Part shown: positions 1-8,819 of the stretch, piece after piece
Layout: every line of letters begins with the position of its first letter
How positions within the stretch are numbered: the first letter of the stretch is position 1
Assembly (NCBI GenBank): GCA_028284485.1
Contig: JANQRQ010000125.1
Span: 1 to 64,000 of the forward strand
Origin: Planctomycetaceae bacterium
GTDB taxonomy: Bacteria; Planctomycetota; Planctomycetia; Planctomycetales; Planctomycetaceae
Length of the DNA: 64,000 nucleotides
Direction: 5' to 3'
Notes under the pieces: generated by a model
Told to the model about the DNA's origin: nothing
The model's input: the letters and a program-made list of their open reading frames with translations, nothing else
Databases searched by the model: none
Position numbers and translations under genes: made by a program

Positions 1-559
1 GTAGCGCTGGATGGCGGGCACGTGGAAGCAGCAGCAGTAGCGTTCCGACGACAATTAGCAGTAGAAACGTTAAGACGAGGATCGTTGCCGGTTGCTGACC
101 GCCCGCAGCCGCTCGTCGCGTGGCGGTAATAATGCCGGCCAAACCGGAGATGACCACGACCAGGTCGGAAAAAGCCAGAATGGCCTCGGCTGTGGAAAGG
201 TCCTGACCAATTCGCCCCAAAATTTGCGGTCCGACAGTCACCAAAGCCAATAGGCCGGCGAGCCAAACGATACAAAAGGCAATTCGCAATTGGTTGGCTT
301 TACGAAACTCAGCGCGCGACAAGCTGCAGTAATACCGAAAACCGACACTGATGCTGACAGCCGCCAAGATGAAGACGACCAGTAACCCCAATTCCCAATG
401 ATGCGTCTCAGAGGTTTCACGCAAACCGCGATGGATGACGGCAGTGGCAATTCCGGCGCCGAGAAGCACGAGTTCGTAAAAACGCAAACGATCGACCGCC
501 TCGGGATGGCGGGATGGATTCGTGTCTCCAAAAATCTTGCGATCGAATTGATTGGACAT
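1..559 (-). CDS. TrkH-family potassium uptake protein, N-terminal part (cut by left edge)
   Basis: This minus-strand frame is open from ATG at 559 to the window edge (186 codons, no stop). The visible part is membrane-rich: hydrophobic stretches lie near residues 29-45, 57-74, 94-113 and 155-174. The last one (ILVLTFLLLIVVGTLLLLP) resembles the first helix of the TrkH/KtrB core, which in this family ends in a conserved GTLLLxLP. In that family the protein is the ion-conducting subunit of a K+ uptake system in the inner membrane. The extra hydrophobic segments before the core are more than the minimal family needs. The selectivity-filter loops are outside the window, so the assignment rests on one motif plus topology. 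No Trk regulatory partner is visible. Confidence 0.6.
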   Translation of the reverse strand, partial: MSNQFDRKIFGDTNPSRHPEAVDRLRFYELVLLGAGIATAVIHRGLRETSETHHWELGLLVVFILAAVSISVGFRYYCSLSRAEFRKANQLRIAFCIVWLAGLLALVTVGPQILGRIGQDLSTAEAILAFSDLVVVISGLAGIITATRRAAAGGQQPATILVLTFLLLIVVGTLLLLLPRARHPAL

Positions 560-724
560 GTCAGAATCGTACTGCATAACGATGCTTGCCGAAACTATAT
601 CGCCAAGCCGCGATCCGTCGCCATGAAGAACTAAGGCGCGATTGCTTCACTCCGCGTGGTGACGAGGATCATGCCGGCCCAAGATGCATGGGAATTCGGT
701 TTTGGTTAGAGTCTAGAACGTGAC

Positions 725-840
725 TAAAGCGGTTTAGGTTTTCCTGTGGGCGTTTCAGGCTCGTGGGAGCCAGCTATCATAGAACACAACGCGATTGTCG
801 CGGTCACTAGTCAGCGTAACACGCTGTAGAAAACGTGTTA
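725..840 (+). repeat. Three-hairpin dispersed repeat, copy 1
   Basis: About 115 bp that recur at 57534-57650 with roughly ten differences. It holds three perfect short inverted repeats in a row: GGCTC/GAGCC (758-762/767-771), CGCGA/TCGCG (790-794/798-802) and CAGCGT/ACGCTG (812-817/821-826). It lies in the gap between two divergent genes, so it is not a terminator shared by convergent genes here. The rest of the 560-966 gap shows no convincing gene. Confidence 0.8.
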
Positions 841-966
841 CCGTCTTGCCTCGCGGTCGCAGGGAATTGACCGAGTCAAAATCGCGCTTCGCGGGCCTCG
901 GAAAGAGCAAGTTGCACTGGCGAACATCAATCTCGAACTCCGCGGATGAATACGCAAGAGGTGAGA

Positions 967-1428
967 ATGAATCCCACCCCCGACGACTCCCGCTCGGCGA
1001 AGCCCGATCCCGATCGGATCGCGTTGGGAATCCGCCAGCCTTGGGTTGAACTCATCATGCGCGGCATCAAAACGATCGAGGTCCGTTCGCAGGATACGCG
1101 CGTCCGGGGGCCGATTTATGTCTATGCCAGTAAGAAAACGGCGGAGACACCGGCGGCCAGACGAGCCCAGCAAATGTATGGCATCGAACTAGAACAGCTA
1201 CCGCGTGGTCTCGTTGTCGGTAGTGTCGAAATCTGCGAGTCTCGCCGCATTGCACCTGACGATGCGGAAGCCGCCTGTCTGCAGCCGGTGGACATCGTCG
1301 ACTGTTTCGGGTGGTCCCTCAAAAATCCCGTGCGGTTTGAAAGTCCCTTGGAAGTGGCATTTCTGCCATACGGCGTGTGGTTCTATCCGTGGAAGCGCCG
1401 TGGGGCTTTGAAGCGTCGTTCACGCTGA
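967..1428 (+). CDS. ASCH domain protein
   Basis: A 153-residue protein consisting of little more than one ASCH domain, a PUA-like beta-barrel thought to bind RNA or modified nucleotides. The hallmark is the N-terminal segment IRQPWVELIMRGIKTIEVRS, followed by RGPIYVYAS; the family pattern is a conserved QPW..li..G.K..E.R and then R.rG.l.i.as. The end is basic (KRRGALKRRSR), which fits nucleic-acid contact. An upstream ATG at 946 would add seven residues, but a good ribosome-binding site (AAGAGGTGAGA) sits just before 967, so 967 is preferred. It converges on trpA with 16 bp between stops. The specific substrate is unknown. Confidence 0.75.
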   Translation: MNPTPDDSRSAKPDPDRIALGIRQPWVELIMRGIKTIEVRSQDTRVRGPIYVYASKKTAETPAARRAQQMYGIELEQLPRGLVVGSVEICESRRIAPDDAEAACLQPVDIVDCFGWSLKNPVRFESPLEVAFLPYGVWFYPWKRRGALKRRSR

Positions 1429-1444
1429 TGTTCGTCGGGACCGA

Positions 1445-2272
1445 TCATCGGTCGTCAGCGGCCACCGCGTGCACCATTTCCGAAGCAAACTCGCCGATCG
1501 CATTCACAACTTCATCCGCGGTTGTCGAGTCTTTCGAGATGGATTCGAGGTGTCGCACGATGCCCGATCCAACGATCACTCCGTGGGCAGACCCTCGCAG
1601 CATCTCCACCTGCTCGGGCCGACTGATGCCGAATCCGACCGCCAGCGGCAAATCGGTTTTCGCGCGGAGCGAGTCGAGTTGGCCCTTCAGTTCTTCCGGC
1701 AGTTCGTCTCGCACGCCCGTTGTGCCTGCGAGTGATATGCAGTAAAGGAATCCGGTGGCCGATTTGAGAATCCTTCCGACTCGTTCATCAGTGGTGGTCG
1801 GTGCGATCAATTGGATCAAATCCAACCCGCGAGAACCGGCCAACTGCGGCAATTCGTCGGCGACATCGGCTGGCAAGTCGGGAACGATCAACCCCGAGAA
1901 TCCGGCGGCCTTGGCTCGATCGAGAAAATTCTCCGGGCCGAGCCGCAGCACGATGGCGTACGAAACCATCGCGACCAAAGGCGGAGTTTCGTCATGATTC
2001 AACGATTCGATGCCGGAGAAGATATCGTCGACATGAATACCGGCATTGAGCGCGCGCGTGTACGATGCTTGAATCACCGGTCCATCAGCGATCGGGTCGC
2101 TGTAGGGAAAACCAATCTCGATTAGGTGAACGCCTCGAGTTGTCAACTCGCGAATCAACGCGAGAGTTGTCTCCATGTCCGGATCGCCGGCGGTGATGAA
2201 CGGCATAAACGCCATTTCACCCTGCGATTGCAATTGGGAAAAGACCGATGAGATTTTCGTCGATTCAGCCAC
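1445..2272 (-). CDS. trpA: Tryptophan synthase alpha chain
   Basis: Cleaves indole-3-glycerol phosphate to indole and glyceraldehyde 3-phosphate; the indole is channelled to the beta chain in the cytoplasmic alpha2-beta2 complex, the last step of tryptophan synthesis. At 275 residues it has normal family length. The catalytic pair is present: Glu52 in LIEIGFPYSDP and Asp63 in IADG, matching Glu49/Asp60 of the enteric enzyme. The phosphate-binding loops GTTGVR and GFGISRPEQ are also visible. It follows trpB by 48 bp on the same strand, so the pair is probably co-transcribed. No other trp genes lie nearby. Confidence 0.97.
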   Translation of the reverse strand: MAESTKISSVFSQLQSQGEMAFMPFITAGDPDMETTLALIRELTTRGVHLIEIGFPYSDPIADGPVIQASYTRALNAGIHVDDIFSGIESLNHDETPPLVAMVSYAIVLRLGPENFLDRAKAAGFSGLIVPDLPADVADELPQLAGSRGLDLIQLIAPTTTDERVGRILKSATGFLYCISLAGTTGVRDELPEELKGQLDSLRAKTDLPLAVGFGISRPEQVEMLRGSAHGVIVGSGIVRHLESISKDSTTADEVVNAIGEFASEMVHAVAADDR

Positions 2273-2320
2273 GGATTCTATCCTCTGCGTGGCGGACCGT
2301 CGTCGATCGCCAAATCATGC

Positions 2321-3556
2321 CTAGATATCCTGTCCCAACAGCCTCGCGACTTCGTTCACGTCCTTGTCGCCGCGACCCGACAGACAAACGACGATGACTT
2401 CATCTGGGCTGCGCTGAGCGGCAGTCTTGAGCACATGCGCAATGGCGTGTGAGCTTTCGATGGCCGGAAGCAATCCTTCGAGCTTCGCGAGCGTTTGAAA
2501 CGCCTGCAACGCTTCGTCGTCGCGGACGTTGTGGTATTGCACGCGTCCCGAGTCTTTCCAGTAGCTGTGCTCGGGGCCAACACCCGGATAATCCAGCCCC
2601 GCTGAAATCGAATGCACATCCTGCGTTTGCCCGTCGTTGTCCTGCAAGACGTAACTGTAACTTCCGTGCAGAACGCCTTTCACGCCGTAGGTTAACGTAC
2701 TGGCATGCTCGCCGGCTTCGGCACTGCGTCCACCCGCCTCGACTCCCGTGAGCGCCACATCGGCATCGTCAATGAACGGATAAAACATACCTGCGGAATT
2801 CGAACCACCCCCGACGCAGGCCACGATTTCGTCAGGCAATTTGCCGACCTGGTCGAGACACTGTTGTTTTGTTTCGCGGCCGATGACCGATTGAAAATCA
2901 CGAACCATCATCGGAAAGGGATGCGGTCCGACGACCGAACCGATGATGTAATGTGTATCGCCGACGGATGACATCCAATCCCGGAGCGCTTCGTTGGTCG
3001 CATCGCGCAATGTGCGTGAACCGCTTGTAACGGGGCGGACTTCCGCTCCCAGCGTTTTCATGTTGAAGACATTCAATCGCTGGCGGCGGATATCTTCTTC
3101 GCCCATGTAGACAACACATTGTAGTCCGAAGCGTGCACAAACAGTTGCCGTGGCAACGCCGTGCTGGCCGGCCCCCGTTTCGGCAATGACTCGTTCTTTA
3201 CCCATACGCAGGGTTAGCAATCCCTGGCCGACCGTATTGTTGATTTTATGGGCACCGGTGTGATTCAGGTCTTCGCGCTTGAGGTAAATCTGGGCACCGC
3301 CGCAATGTTCCGTTAGCCGTTCTGCGAAATAGAGTGGATTGGGGCGGCCCACGTACGTTGCCAGCAATCGGTTCAAATCCTCCTGAAACTGCTGGTCTTG
3401 TTTGGCCTGTTGGTATTGCTCGGTCAGCTCCTCGAGAGCGTGCATGAGTGTTTCGGGAACGAAACGGCGGCCGAATTCGCCGAATCGTCCGGATGCATCA
3501 GGGACGTTCGTTGTGGCGGGGTCGGACGATGAGGTCTTCGAGGAAGCTGTTGCCAT
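2321..3556 (-). CDS. trpB: Tryptophan synthase beta chain
   Basis: PLP enzyme that condenses indole with serine to give tryptophan. The PLP lysine is Lys104 in HTGAHKINN, preceded by the conserved [13 protein letters not shown] segment; the active-site loop [13 protein letters not shown] and the phosphate-binding [10 protein letters not shown] are intact. The 411 residues match the usual TrpB1 form that pairs with TrpA. The first 25 residues are poorly conserved and Ser/Thr-rich. The gene heads a trpBA pair; about 60 bp upstream nothing resembling a Trp-rich leader peptide was seen, unlike the leuA leader in this window. Confidence 0.97.
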   Translation of the reverse strand: MATASSKTSSSDPATTNVPDASGRFGEFGRRFVPETLMHALEELTEQYQQAKQDQQFQEDLNRLLATYVGRPNPLYFAERLTEHCGGAQIYLKREDLNHTGAHKINNTVGQGLLTLRMGKERVIAETGAGQHGVATATVCARFGLQCVVYMGEEDIRRQRLNVFNMKTLGAEVRPVTSGSRTLRDATNEALRDWMSSVGDTHYIIGSVVGPHPFPMMVRDFQSVIGRETKQQCLDQVGKLPDEIVACVGGGSNSAGMFYPFIDDADVALTGVEAGGRSAEAGEHASTLTYGVKGVLHGSYSYVLQDNDGQTQDVHSISAGLDYPGVGPEHSYWKDSGRVQYHNVRDDEALQAFQTLAKLEGLLPAIESSHAIAHVLKTAAQRSPDEVIVVCLSGRGDKDVNEVARLLGQDI

Positions 3557-4089
3557 TTTGAATCAATACGTAGTTTGTAGCCGAGTCAGCAGCTTGAGGG
3601 CTCATTCCCGGTTATAGTCACCGATTGGAATGCCGGCCGCAAAAAAATCAGCCGCATCGCTGGAGAACGAAATCGCAAACCCATTATTCCGCACGGCCAA
3701 AGGGGGGTCAATGCACGCAATCCTGCGATATGTCGACCGAATTATGCCGTGAGAGGCCCGAGAATGGCCCTTTGGAATGCCGGTTTGCGCTCGAAATATG
3801 GTCCCTGTGTACGGTATGCTGGCATGTTCAGGGTAGGAAATCCATCTGCCAGGCTGGTCCACGAGAATCGACCAATTCGGTAGGAATGGCCGCCTCGTCG
3901 AGCGGTTTTCCACGGAGACAACCCCCTGAAAGTTTCGGCCGCCGGAGTGGTTTCGCGTGTTTTGAAGTGGCATAAGCCAATACACGTCAACGGATTCGAG
4001 TGTGTCCGGCCTGACTGAGACCATACGATTGAACTTCCATTGAAAAGCGATGGCGCAGCCACCGCGATTGTGATGATGAAAGACGCCCC
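3557..4089 (+). other. Divergent intergenic region between trpB and zinc-ribbon protein
   Basis: A 533-bp gap that must hold the promoters of both flanking genes. Open frames cross it (for example 3602-4024 on the minus strand), but their composition does not look like protein and none has a good ribosome-binding site. No clear hairpin-plus-T-run or repeat was found. Confidence 0.4.
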
Positions 4090-5508
4090 ATGCCGGTGAA
4101 AGTCCGTTGTCCGAAGTGCAAAAAAGTTCTCAACGCTCCCGATCGCGCTCGAGGCAAAGCGATCAAGTGCCCTCAATGCGAGGGCCGAGTGAAAGTGCCC
4201 GCTAGTGGCGGTGGCGGCGGTTCCGCCCCGAAAGAAGAAGATCCCGAACAGGCGTTGGCTTCGCTCGATCTCAGGCGTGTCGAAGATACCAATGTGACAG
4301 TTTGTGTCAAATGCGGTACGGAACTCGACGACGGCGTCATTGAATGCCCTGAATGTGGGACCGATCAGAACACGGGGCAGCTCAGCCGGCGGCTGGCAAT
4401 CAAACGCGGCATTAAAGGGCCCGATCCCAGCTTGTTCTACAAGGAAGTCTGGGGGGATTCTTGGCAATTTGCGCGCGGTCATTTTGGCATCGCGATGCGC
4501 ATGACGATCTATTGGACGATCATGGCGGTCATGAGTGGTGCCTGCCTTGGTCTTGCCCAGTATATCCATATGAAGTGGGGAAAACCGCCGGTCGTCATGC
4601 TGTTTGCCATCGTTGGGATTCTGTTTTACTTGGGGATCCCTGGTTGGCTGTGGTTTATTTGGATTAAAACCATTCAAACGACCGTCGCCAAACAGGAAGA
4701 AATGAATCGTGTCTTCTTCGATATCTTTGATGTGATGTCGCTTGGAATGAAGTTCCTCATGTGGTCGATGGTGAATGGGGTTCAAGTTGGCATCATGACC
4801 ATTTTTATCACGGCACCAATTTACTTCGCCGTCGGCCAGACCGGGGCAAATATCGCGGGATCGGTGATTAATCTGCTCAGCCTCGCCGTCATGCCCGTGA
4901 TGATGTCGCACATGGCGATGCCTTTCGAATGGAAGGCGTGGGTCACCCCAATCCTGTGGAAGATCACCCTCAAGAACATCAAACCGGTCGCCTTCTGGTG
5001 GCTCATGGCGCTGGTCGTCGGACTGATCTCATTGGTGTCGGCTGCGATTCTTGGCGTCCTGTTGGCCGTGTTCGGCGCGACAATTGTCGAAGTGCTGAAC
5101 ATTTCCGGTGCTGCCGGAATCTTTCCCGGTTCCGCCAAAGATATGAGTAAGACGACTGTTTACATTCTGCTAGGCGTCATGCTGTTATCATTCATGTTTA
5201 GCCTGTTTATTTCCTCGGTCGGGTACCTGTTCCTCATGCGTGCCAATGGCCAGTTCACGTTTACGTTCAAACGGACTCTTGAATTGGTCACCGAAGCGAA
5301 GCAGGTCAAATACGTCAGCAAGTCGATTGATAAAGACGGGCTGCCGATCAAGAAATCGGGCAAAAAGCTGCAGATGGCCAAGGCTGCGGGTGCCCTGTTG
5401 GCCATCTATATTTCGGTCAATGTTGTCATGCATTTTGTGACCCGTGGTGAGAAGCATCTCATGCCGAAGTCCGTCGCCGAAAAGATCGGTCTGGAACCAT
5501 GGGATTAA
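4090..5508 (+). CDS. Double zinc-ribbon multi-spanning membrane protein
   Basis: A 472-residue protein of unknown function. It starts with a zinc ribbon of the MJ0042 kind (Cys7, Cys10, Cys27, Cys30; RCPKC ... KCPQC), has a Gly linker, then a second zinc knuckle (Cys72, Cys75, Cys86, Cys89; CVKCG ... CPECG). The rest carries about six or seven hydrophobic segments (approximately 137-160, 170-195, 215-240, 255-280, 300-330, 355-385 and 437-455). The same four-Cys N-terminal ribbon with identical spacing opens the ExbD protein at 23622-24638, so it is a reusable module in this genome. The gene stands alone, upstream of the leuA leader but with about 90 bp before the leuA promoter. The ribbon is probably cytoplasmic. 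Confidence 0.75.
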   Translation: MPVKVRCPKCKKVLNAPDRARGKAIKCPQCEGRVKVPASGGGGGSAPKEEDPEQALASLDLRRVEDTNVTVCVKCGTELDDGVIECPECGTDQNTGQLSRRLAIKRGIKGPDPSLFYKEVWGDSWQFARGHFGIAMRMTIYWTIMAVMSGACLGLAQYIHMKWGKPPVVMLFAIVGILFYLGIPGWLWFIWIKTIQTTVAKQEEMNRVFFDIFDVMSLGMKFLMWSMVNGVQVGIMTIFITAPIYFAVGQTGANIAGSVINLLSLAVMPVMMSHMAMPFEWKAWVTPILWKITLKNIKPVAFWWLMALVVGLISLVSAAILGVLLAVFGATIVEVLNISGAAGIFPGSAKDMSKTTVYILLGVMLLSFMFSLFISSVGYLFLMRANGQFTFTFKRTLELVTEAKQVKYVSKSIDKDGLPIKKSGKKLQMAKAAGALLAIYISVNVVMHFVTRGEKHLMPKSVAEKIGLEPWD

Positions 5509-5594
5509 CCGTATGACGGGCCGCGTTATCATCGCTTCCCACCGATCAAACAACGAGTACCACGACGCGTTGCACGGAATCCCAATTTCCCCAC

Positions 5595-5623
5595 TTGACC
5601 GGGCAGAGTGGTGCCGATACAGT
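5595..5623 (+). promoter_or_regulatory. Sigma-70-type promoter for the leuA leader
   Basis: TTGACC at 5595-5600, a 17-bp spacer, and TACAGT at 5618-5623. Match to consensus is 5/6 and 4/6. Transcription would begin near 5630, about 27 nt before the leader-peptide ATG. Position and spacing fit the attenuator downstream; read by eye only. Confidence 0.55.
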
Positions 5624-5656
5624 AATATCGAACTTACAGCAAAAAGAGTTTGAATC

Positions 5657-5722
5657 ATGCAATTTTGGGAAAACCTAAGCCTCGGCCTACTTCTAGATCG
5701 CCTCACCGGCGGGAGGTCTTAG
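5657..5722 (+). CDS. leu leader peptide (attenuation peptide)
   Basis: A 21-codon frame, MQFWENLSLGLLLDRLTGGRS then TAG, preceded by a purine-rich AAAAAGAG. Six of 21 codons are leucine (5675 CTA, 5681 CTC, 5687 CTA, 5690 CTT, 5693 CTA, 5702 CTC), five of them within 7 codons; three are CTA, which the long genes here seem to use rarely. It ends 84 bp before the leuA ATG and its stop codon lies inside the second arm of the first hairpin. This is the arrangement of leu leader peptides in enteric bacteria and actinobacteria: translation of the Leu run senses charged tRNA-Leu. The peptide itself probably has no other role. Confidence 0.8.
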   Translation: MQFWENLSLGLLLDRLTGGRS

Positions 5723-5790
5723 GTTCCATAGAGTTATAACTCTGGAAATTCAATGCCCTGAGACCCAAGTGGAGTCTCAGGGCTTTTTTT
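5672..5790 (+). promoter_or_regulatory. Leucine transcription attenuator of leuA
   Basis: Four pairing segments can be read. Segment 1 (5672-5683) pairs with segment 2 (5713-5725): 8 bp AACCTAAG/CTTAGGTT plus CCTC/GAGG around one bulged T. Segment 2 (5715-5723, GGTCTTAGG) can instead pair with segment 3 (5757-5765, CCTGAGACC), 9 bp with one G-U. Segment 3 is also the left arm of the terminator 5755-5790. A ribosome stalled on the Leu codons covers segment 1, which frees 2 to pair with 3 and blocks the terminator; a ribosome that reaches the stop at 5720 covers 2 and lets the terminator form. Between segments 2 and 3 lies a small palindrome, AGAGTTATAACTCT (5730-5743). Confidence 0.8.
5755..5790 (+). 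terminator. Attenuator terminator upstream of leuA
   Basis: Perfect 10-bp stem GCCCTGAGAC (5755-5764) / GTCTCAGGGC (5774-5783) with a 9-nt loop, followed by seven T (5784-5790). It ends only 16 bp before the leuA start, so its use would be to stop leuA transcription, not to end the gene before it. Confidence 0.9.
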
Positions 5791-5806
5791 GTTTGGAGAA
5801 TTCGAC

Positions 5807-7369
5807 ATGGCTGACGACGTTATCACAATCTTCGACACGACACTGCGAGACGGCGAGCAATCCCCCGGCTGTAGCATGAATACCGCCGAAAAACTTGAAG
5901 TCGCCAAGGCGCTGGTGGAGTTGGGGGTCGATGTTATCGAAGCTGGTTTTCCGATCGCCTCGCCCGGCGATTTCGAAGCGGTCCAAAAGATTGCCCAAAA
6001 ATTCGGCGATCGAACAGTCATTTGCGGGTTGGCCCGTTGCCGCCGCGAGGACATCGATCGGGCTTGGGAGGCCCTCAAAGGCGCAGAAAAGACTCGGATT
6101 CACGTCTTTCTGGCGACGAGTTCGATTCACCGTGAACATAAGCTGAAAATGGACAAGCACGAAATCGTCGACGCAGCAGTCGAAATGGTCAAACGGGCTG
6201 TCGATTATTGTCCCGACGTTGAGTTTTCCCCTGAGGATGCTGCTCGTACCGAACTCGACTTTTTGTGCGAAGTGGTTGAGAAGACCATCGACGCCGGCGC
6301 CACCACGGTCAACATTCCCGATACCGTTGGTTATGCGACACCATCACAATTTCGTCACGTCATTGCCCACTTGAAAGAGAATGTCTCCAACATCGACAAA
6401 GCGGTCATCAGTGCTCACTGCCATAACGATCTCGGTTTGGCGGTGGCCAACAGCCTGGCCTCGGTCGAAGCCGGAGCACGACAACTGGAATGCACGATCA
6501 ACGGATTGGGTGAGCGTGCCGGCAACGCCGCCCTCGAAGAACTGGTGATGGCCGTGCGAACCCGCGCCGACTATTACGGCTGCCGTACGAATATCAAGAC
6601 CAGCAAGCTCTACCCGACAAGCCGGCTGATTTCTCATATTACCGGTATGCAAGTGCAGCGAAATAAGGCCATCGTCGGCCAAAATGCGTTCGCTCACGAG
6701 GCGGGGATTCATCAGCATGGCATGTTGCAAGAACGAACGACCTACGAAATCATGCGGCCGCAGGATGTCGGCTTTGTCGGCACGAACCTGGTGTTGGGTA
6801 AGCACAGCGGACGTCATGCATTTCGCGATCGCGTCGAATCTCTCGGTTACGACTTGGAAGACGCAAGTTTGCAGCAAGCCTTCGATGATTTCATCGCCTT
6901 GGCGGACAAGAAGAAAGAAATCTACGATGCCGACATCGTTGCCCTGATCGACAATCGACTTGGCAAGCAGCCGACCGGCTGGAAGATCGTCAGCCTGCAT
7001 ACGTCGGCGGGCACCGGTGCTGTTCCAACTGCCACACTGGAAATGCGGTACGAAGAGGATGAAGAAGTCCGCTGCGATGCCGCGACGGGCGACGGTCCTG
7101 TGGATGCGGTATTCTGTGCGCTGGAGCGGATTACGGGGATTAGTGCCCGCTTGCACGATTACCAGGTTCGCAGTGTCTCCAGCGGAAAGGATGCCCAAGG
7201 CGAAGTCAGTGTCGAGATTAATGTGAAAGGCAAACTCTATCACGGACGCGGGGTCAGTACCGACATTATCGACGCCAGCGCGCAAGCCTATTTAAATGCC
7301 TTGAACAAGTCGTTGCCCGAAAACGATCAACGTTCGGAGTCCGTCGTGACTGAGAATGTGACGGTTTAA
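5807..7369 (+). CDS. leuA: 2-isopropylmalate synthase
   Basis: Condenses acetyl-CoA with 2-oxoisovalerate, the committed step of leucine synthesis. The 520-residue protein has the HMGL-like TIM barrel with the signature [12 protein letters not shown] at residues 10-21 (Asp10 metal ligand, Arg14 catalytic) and HCHNDLG at 204-210 (His204 and His206 metal ligands), a linker with HQHGM, and the C-terminal LeuA dimer domain (about 390-505; [12 protein letters not shown]), which binds leucine for feedback inhibition. The frame is open to TTG at 5789, but that lies in the terminator tail; ATG 5807 has GGAG eight bases upstream. Expression is probably set by the attenuator directly upstream. leuB, leuC and leuD are not in the window. 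Confidence 0.97.
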   Translation: MADDVITIFDTTLRDGEQSPGCSMNTAEKLEVAKALVELGVDVIEAGFPIASPGDFEAVQKIAQKFGDRTVICGLARCRREDIDRAWEALKGAEKTRIHVFLATSSIHREHKLKMDKHEIVDAAVEMVKRAVDYCPDVEFSPEDAARTELDFLCEVVEKTIDAGATTVNIPDTVGYATPSQFRHVIAHLKENVSNIDKAVISAHCHNDLGLAVANSLASVEAGARQLECTINGLGERAGNAALEELVMAVRTRADYYGCRTNIKTSKLYPTSRLISHITGMQVQRNKAIVGQNAFAHEAGIHQHGMLQERTTYEIMRPQDVGFVGTNLVLGKHSGRHAFRDRVESLGYDLEDASLQQAFDDFIALADKKKEIYDADIVALIDNRLGKQPTGWKIVSLHTSAGTGAVPTATLEMRYEEDEEVRCDAATGDGPVDAVFCALERITGISARLHDYQVRSVSSGKDAQGEVSVEINVKGKLYHGRGVSTDIIDASAQAYLNALNKSLPENDQRSESVVTENVTV

Positions 7370-7624
7370 TGTGGTTTCGTCAGCACAGTTTTGACGCAGC
7401 GAGGTTCCTAAAGGATTTGGTAAACCGACGTGTGAGTGAGGGAACGGTAATTCGTCCGTTGTGGTAACCGGACACTGAGACGAGAAAACGACCTCGCTTC
7501 GGTAGCGGTAACCTGTCGCGTTGGCGAGGGAATCATTTCTCGCAACGTGTGACCGGTGTGAGAATCTGTCGGTCCTCCCAGAATCTTTCGTGGTTTATCT
7601 GCGTTTGGGCAATACAATCTCCAA

Positions 7625-8182
7625 ATGGGCAAGATCAAGAGACGTATATTGGTGCTACCGGTGGCCGCCGTAATCATTGCTGCGATGATCGCGTACAAGT
7701 CGACCCGCACGTATCCGAAGCAACAAGCGGTCGCCACGACGGAAAAACGGCCGGCCCCTTTGTTTGAAGCGCTGGACTCCTATAATCGTTTGGTGAAGCT
7801 GTCACGATACATCGGACGGCACCGCATCTTTCTGGCCTTTTTCGACGAATCATTGGGTCCGGAAAACGATCAGTTGCTGCTGACGCTTCGCGAGAACTTT
7901 CCGCAACTGGAAACAAACGATATTGTCGTGATCGCAGTCAGCAAACGACTCCCGCAGGAGAACCGCAAGTCTTTTGAGAAAGTGGGACGTTATCCGTTTC
8001 CGCTGCTTTCCGATCCTGGATTGGATGTGCATCGGCAGTGGGGCTGTGTCGATGCGGCAACCTCGGAACCGATCGCCGCGTTGTTTTTGATCGACCGAGC
8101 GGGAAATGTGGAATGGGCGACCGAAGGGCCGCGACGTTTGGCAGAACCGATTCAGGCGATTCGTTTGTTGGCAGTTGAATAG
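7625..8182 (+). CDS. Membrane-anchored redoxin-like protein lacking the peroxidatic cysteine
   Basis: 185 residues: short basic start, one hydrophobic helix (about 8-24), then a thioredoxin-fold domain of the AhpC/TSA kind (about 45-180) facing the periplasm. Recognisable pieces are PAPLFEALDSYN, a strand HRIFLAFFDESLGPEND, VIAVSKR, YPFPLLSDPGLDVHRQWG and AALFLIDRAGNVEWA. In true peroxiredoxins the strand after FFP carries the peroxidatic Cys; here the equivalent is DESLG, with no Cys. The only Cys (WGCVD) is far from that site. Peroxidase activity is therefore unlikely; a binding or scaffold role is possible. No clear ribosome-binding site precedes ATG 7625. Confidence 0.7.
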   Translation: MGKIKRRILVLPVAAVIIAAMIAYKSTRTYPKQQAVATTEKRPAPLFEALDSYNRLVKLSRYIGRHRIFLAFFDESLGPENDQLLLTLRENFPQLETNDIVVIAVSKRLPQENRKSFEKVGRYPFPLLSDPGLDVHRQWGCVDAATSEPIAALFLIDRAGNVEWATEGPRRLAEPIQAIRLLAVE

Positions 8183-8368
8183 AAGGTGTCAGGTACCGTT
8201 GTTTCGTAATCCGGGGTTTCTTTCGCTACGCTCCGTCCAACCCCGGCCACACTGCTGATGCAAACCGAGTTGGTTTTCCGTTCGGAGCGTCGAGAATCAT
8301 GTTGAAGAATCAGATTCTTATACGGCGAACATAACGTGCACTCTCGCATGCGAGTGAAGAGTTAGACG

Positions 8369-8815
8369 ATGGCGACAGACGAACAAACAAGTTTCCCTAC
8401 AATTTCAGGTAAGTGGCTTGTGATCGGGATGTTCGCCTTCGCGATTACCGCCACCGCGATCCTGTGGTACTACTGGACACTCCACACGGCGCCGTTTATT
8501 CCCTTGCAGCGGGCGATCGTTGACGAGTTTGCTGACTCGGCACCGCGAGTCGAGGGTGGCCAGCGGAAGATTCACAAGGGGACGCCGAGAATTCTCCGTG
8601 TGACAATGAAGGTCGGCTTCAATCCGCAAACGGATGAGGAGCAAGCCGCGCAAACCGCCGATCGAATTGTGGAACTCGCCGACGAGCATCTCGATTTGGC
8701 GGATTACGATCAGATGGATTTGCACTTGCTGTGGCTACGGCCCGAGCAGGAACTGGTGACCGCTGCCAGGACAATCGCGTTTTCTGATGAAGGTGCGGCC
8801 GAACCGGCGGAATGA
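8369..8815 (+). CDS. Small single-pass membrane protein, unknown function
   Basis: 148 residues with one transmembrane helix near 15-34 (LVIGMFAFAITATAILWYYW) and a soluble tail of about 110 residues rich in charged residues. No known domain was recognised. The tail contains ILRVTMKVGFNPQ, whose alternation suggests a beta strand, and a run of helix-like sequence ending in YDQMDLHLLWLRPEQE. Preceded by a weak GAAGAG ribosome-binding site. It follows the redoxin-like gene by 186 bp on the same strand; that gap contains a 22-bp string (CGTCCAACCCCGGCCACACT..) found again at 9427, a relic of the repeat island. Confidence 0.6.
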   Translation: MATDEQTSFPTISGKWLVIGMFAFAITATAILWYYWTLHTAPFIPLQRAIVDEFADSAPRVEGGQRKIHKGTPRILRVTMKVGFNPQTDEEQAAQTADRIVELADEHLDLADYDQMDLHLLWLRPEQELVTAARTIAFSDEGAAEPAE

Positions 8816-8819
8816 CTGT

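Noticed and set aside
3557-3620. Search for a Trp-rich leader before trpB
   Set aside because: No short frame with Trp codons and no terminator-type hairpin was found there.
3602-4024. 140-codon minus-strand frame between trpB and the divergent gene
   Set aside because: Random-looking composition, no ribosome-binding site; treated as intergenic.
3742-4911. 389-codon minus-strand frame across the trpB gap and the zinc-ribbon gene
   Set aside because: Antisense to a clear gene, with extreme His/Asn/Arg content and no recognisable domain.
5789-5806. TTG 5789 as leuA start
   Set aside because: It lies in the T-run of the attenuator terminator; ATG 5807 has the ribosome-binding site.
6344-7285. 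313-codon frame antisense to leuA
   Set aside because: Lies entirely inside leuA on the other strand; composition (His/Val/Arg runs) is that of a mirrored coding frame and there is no ribosome-binding site.
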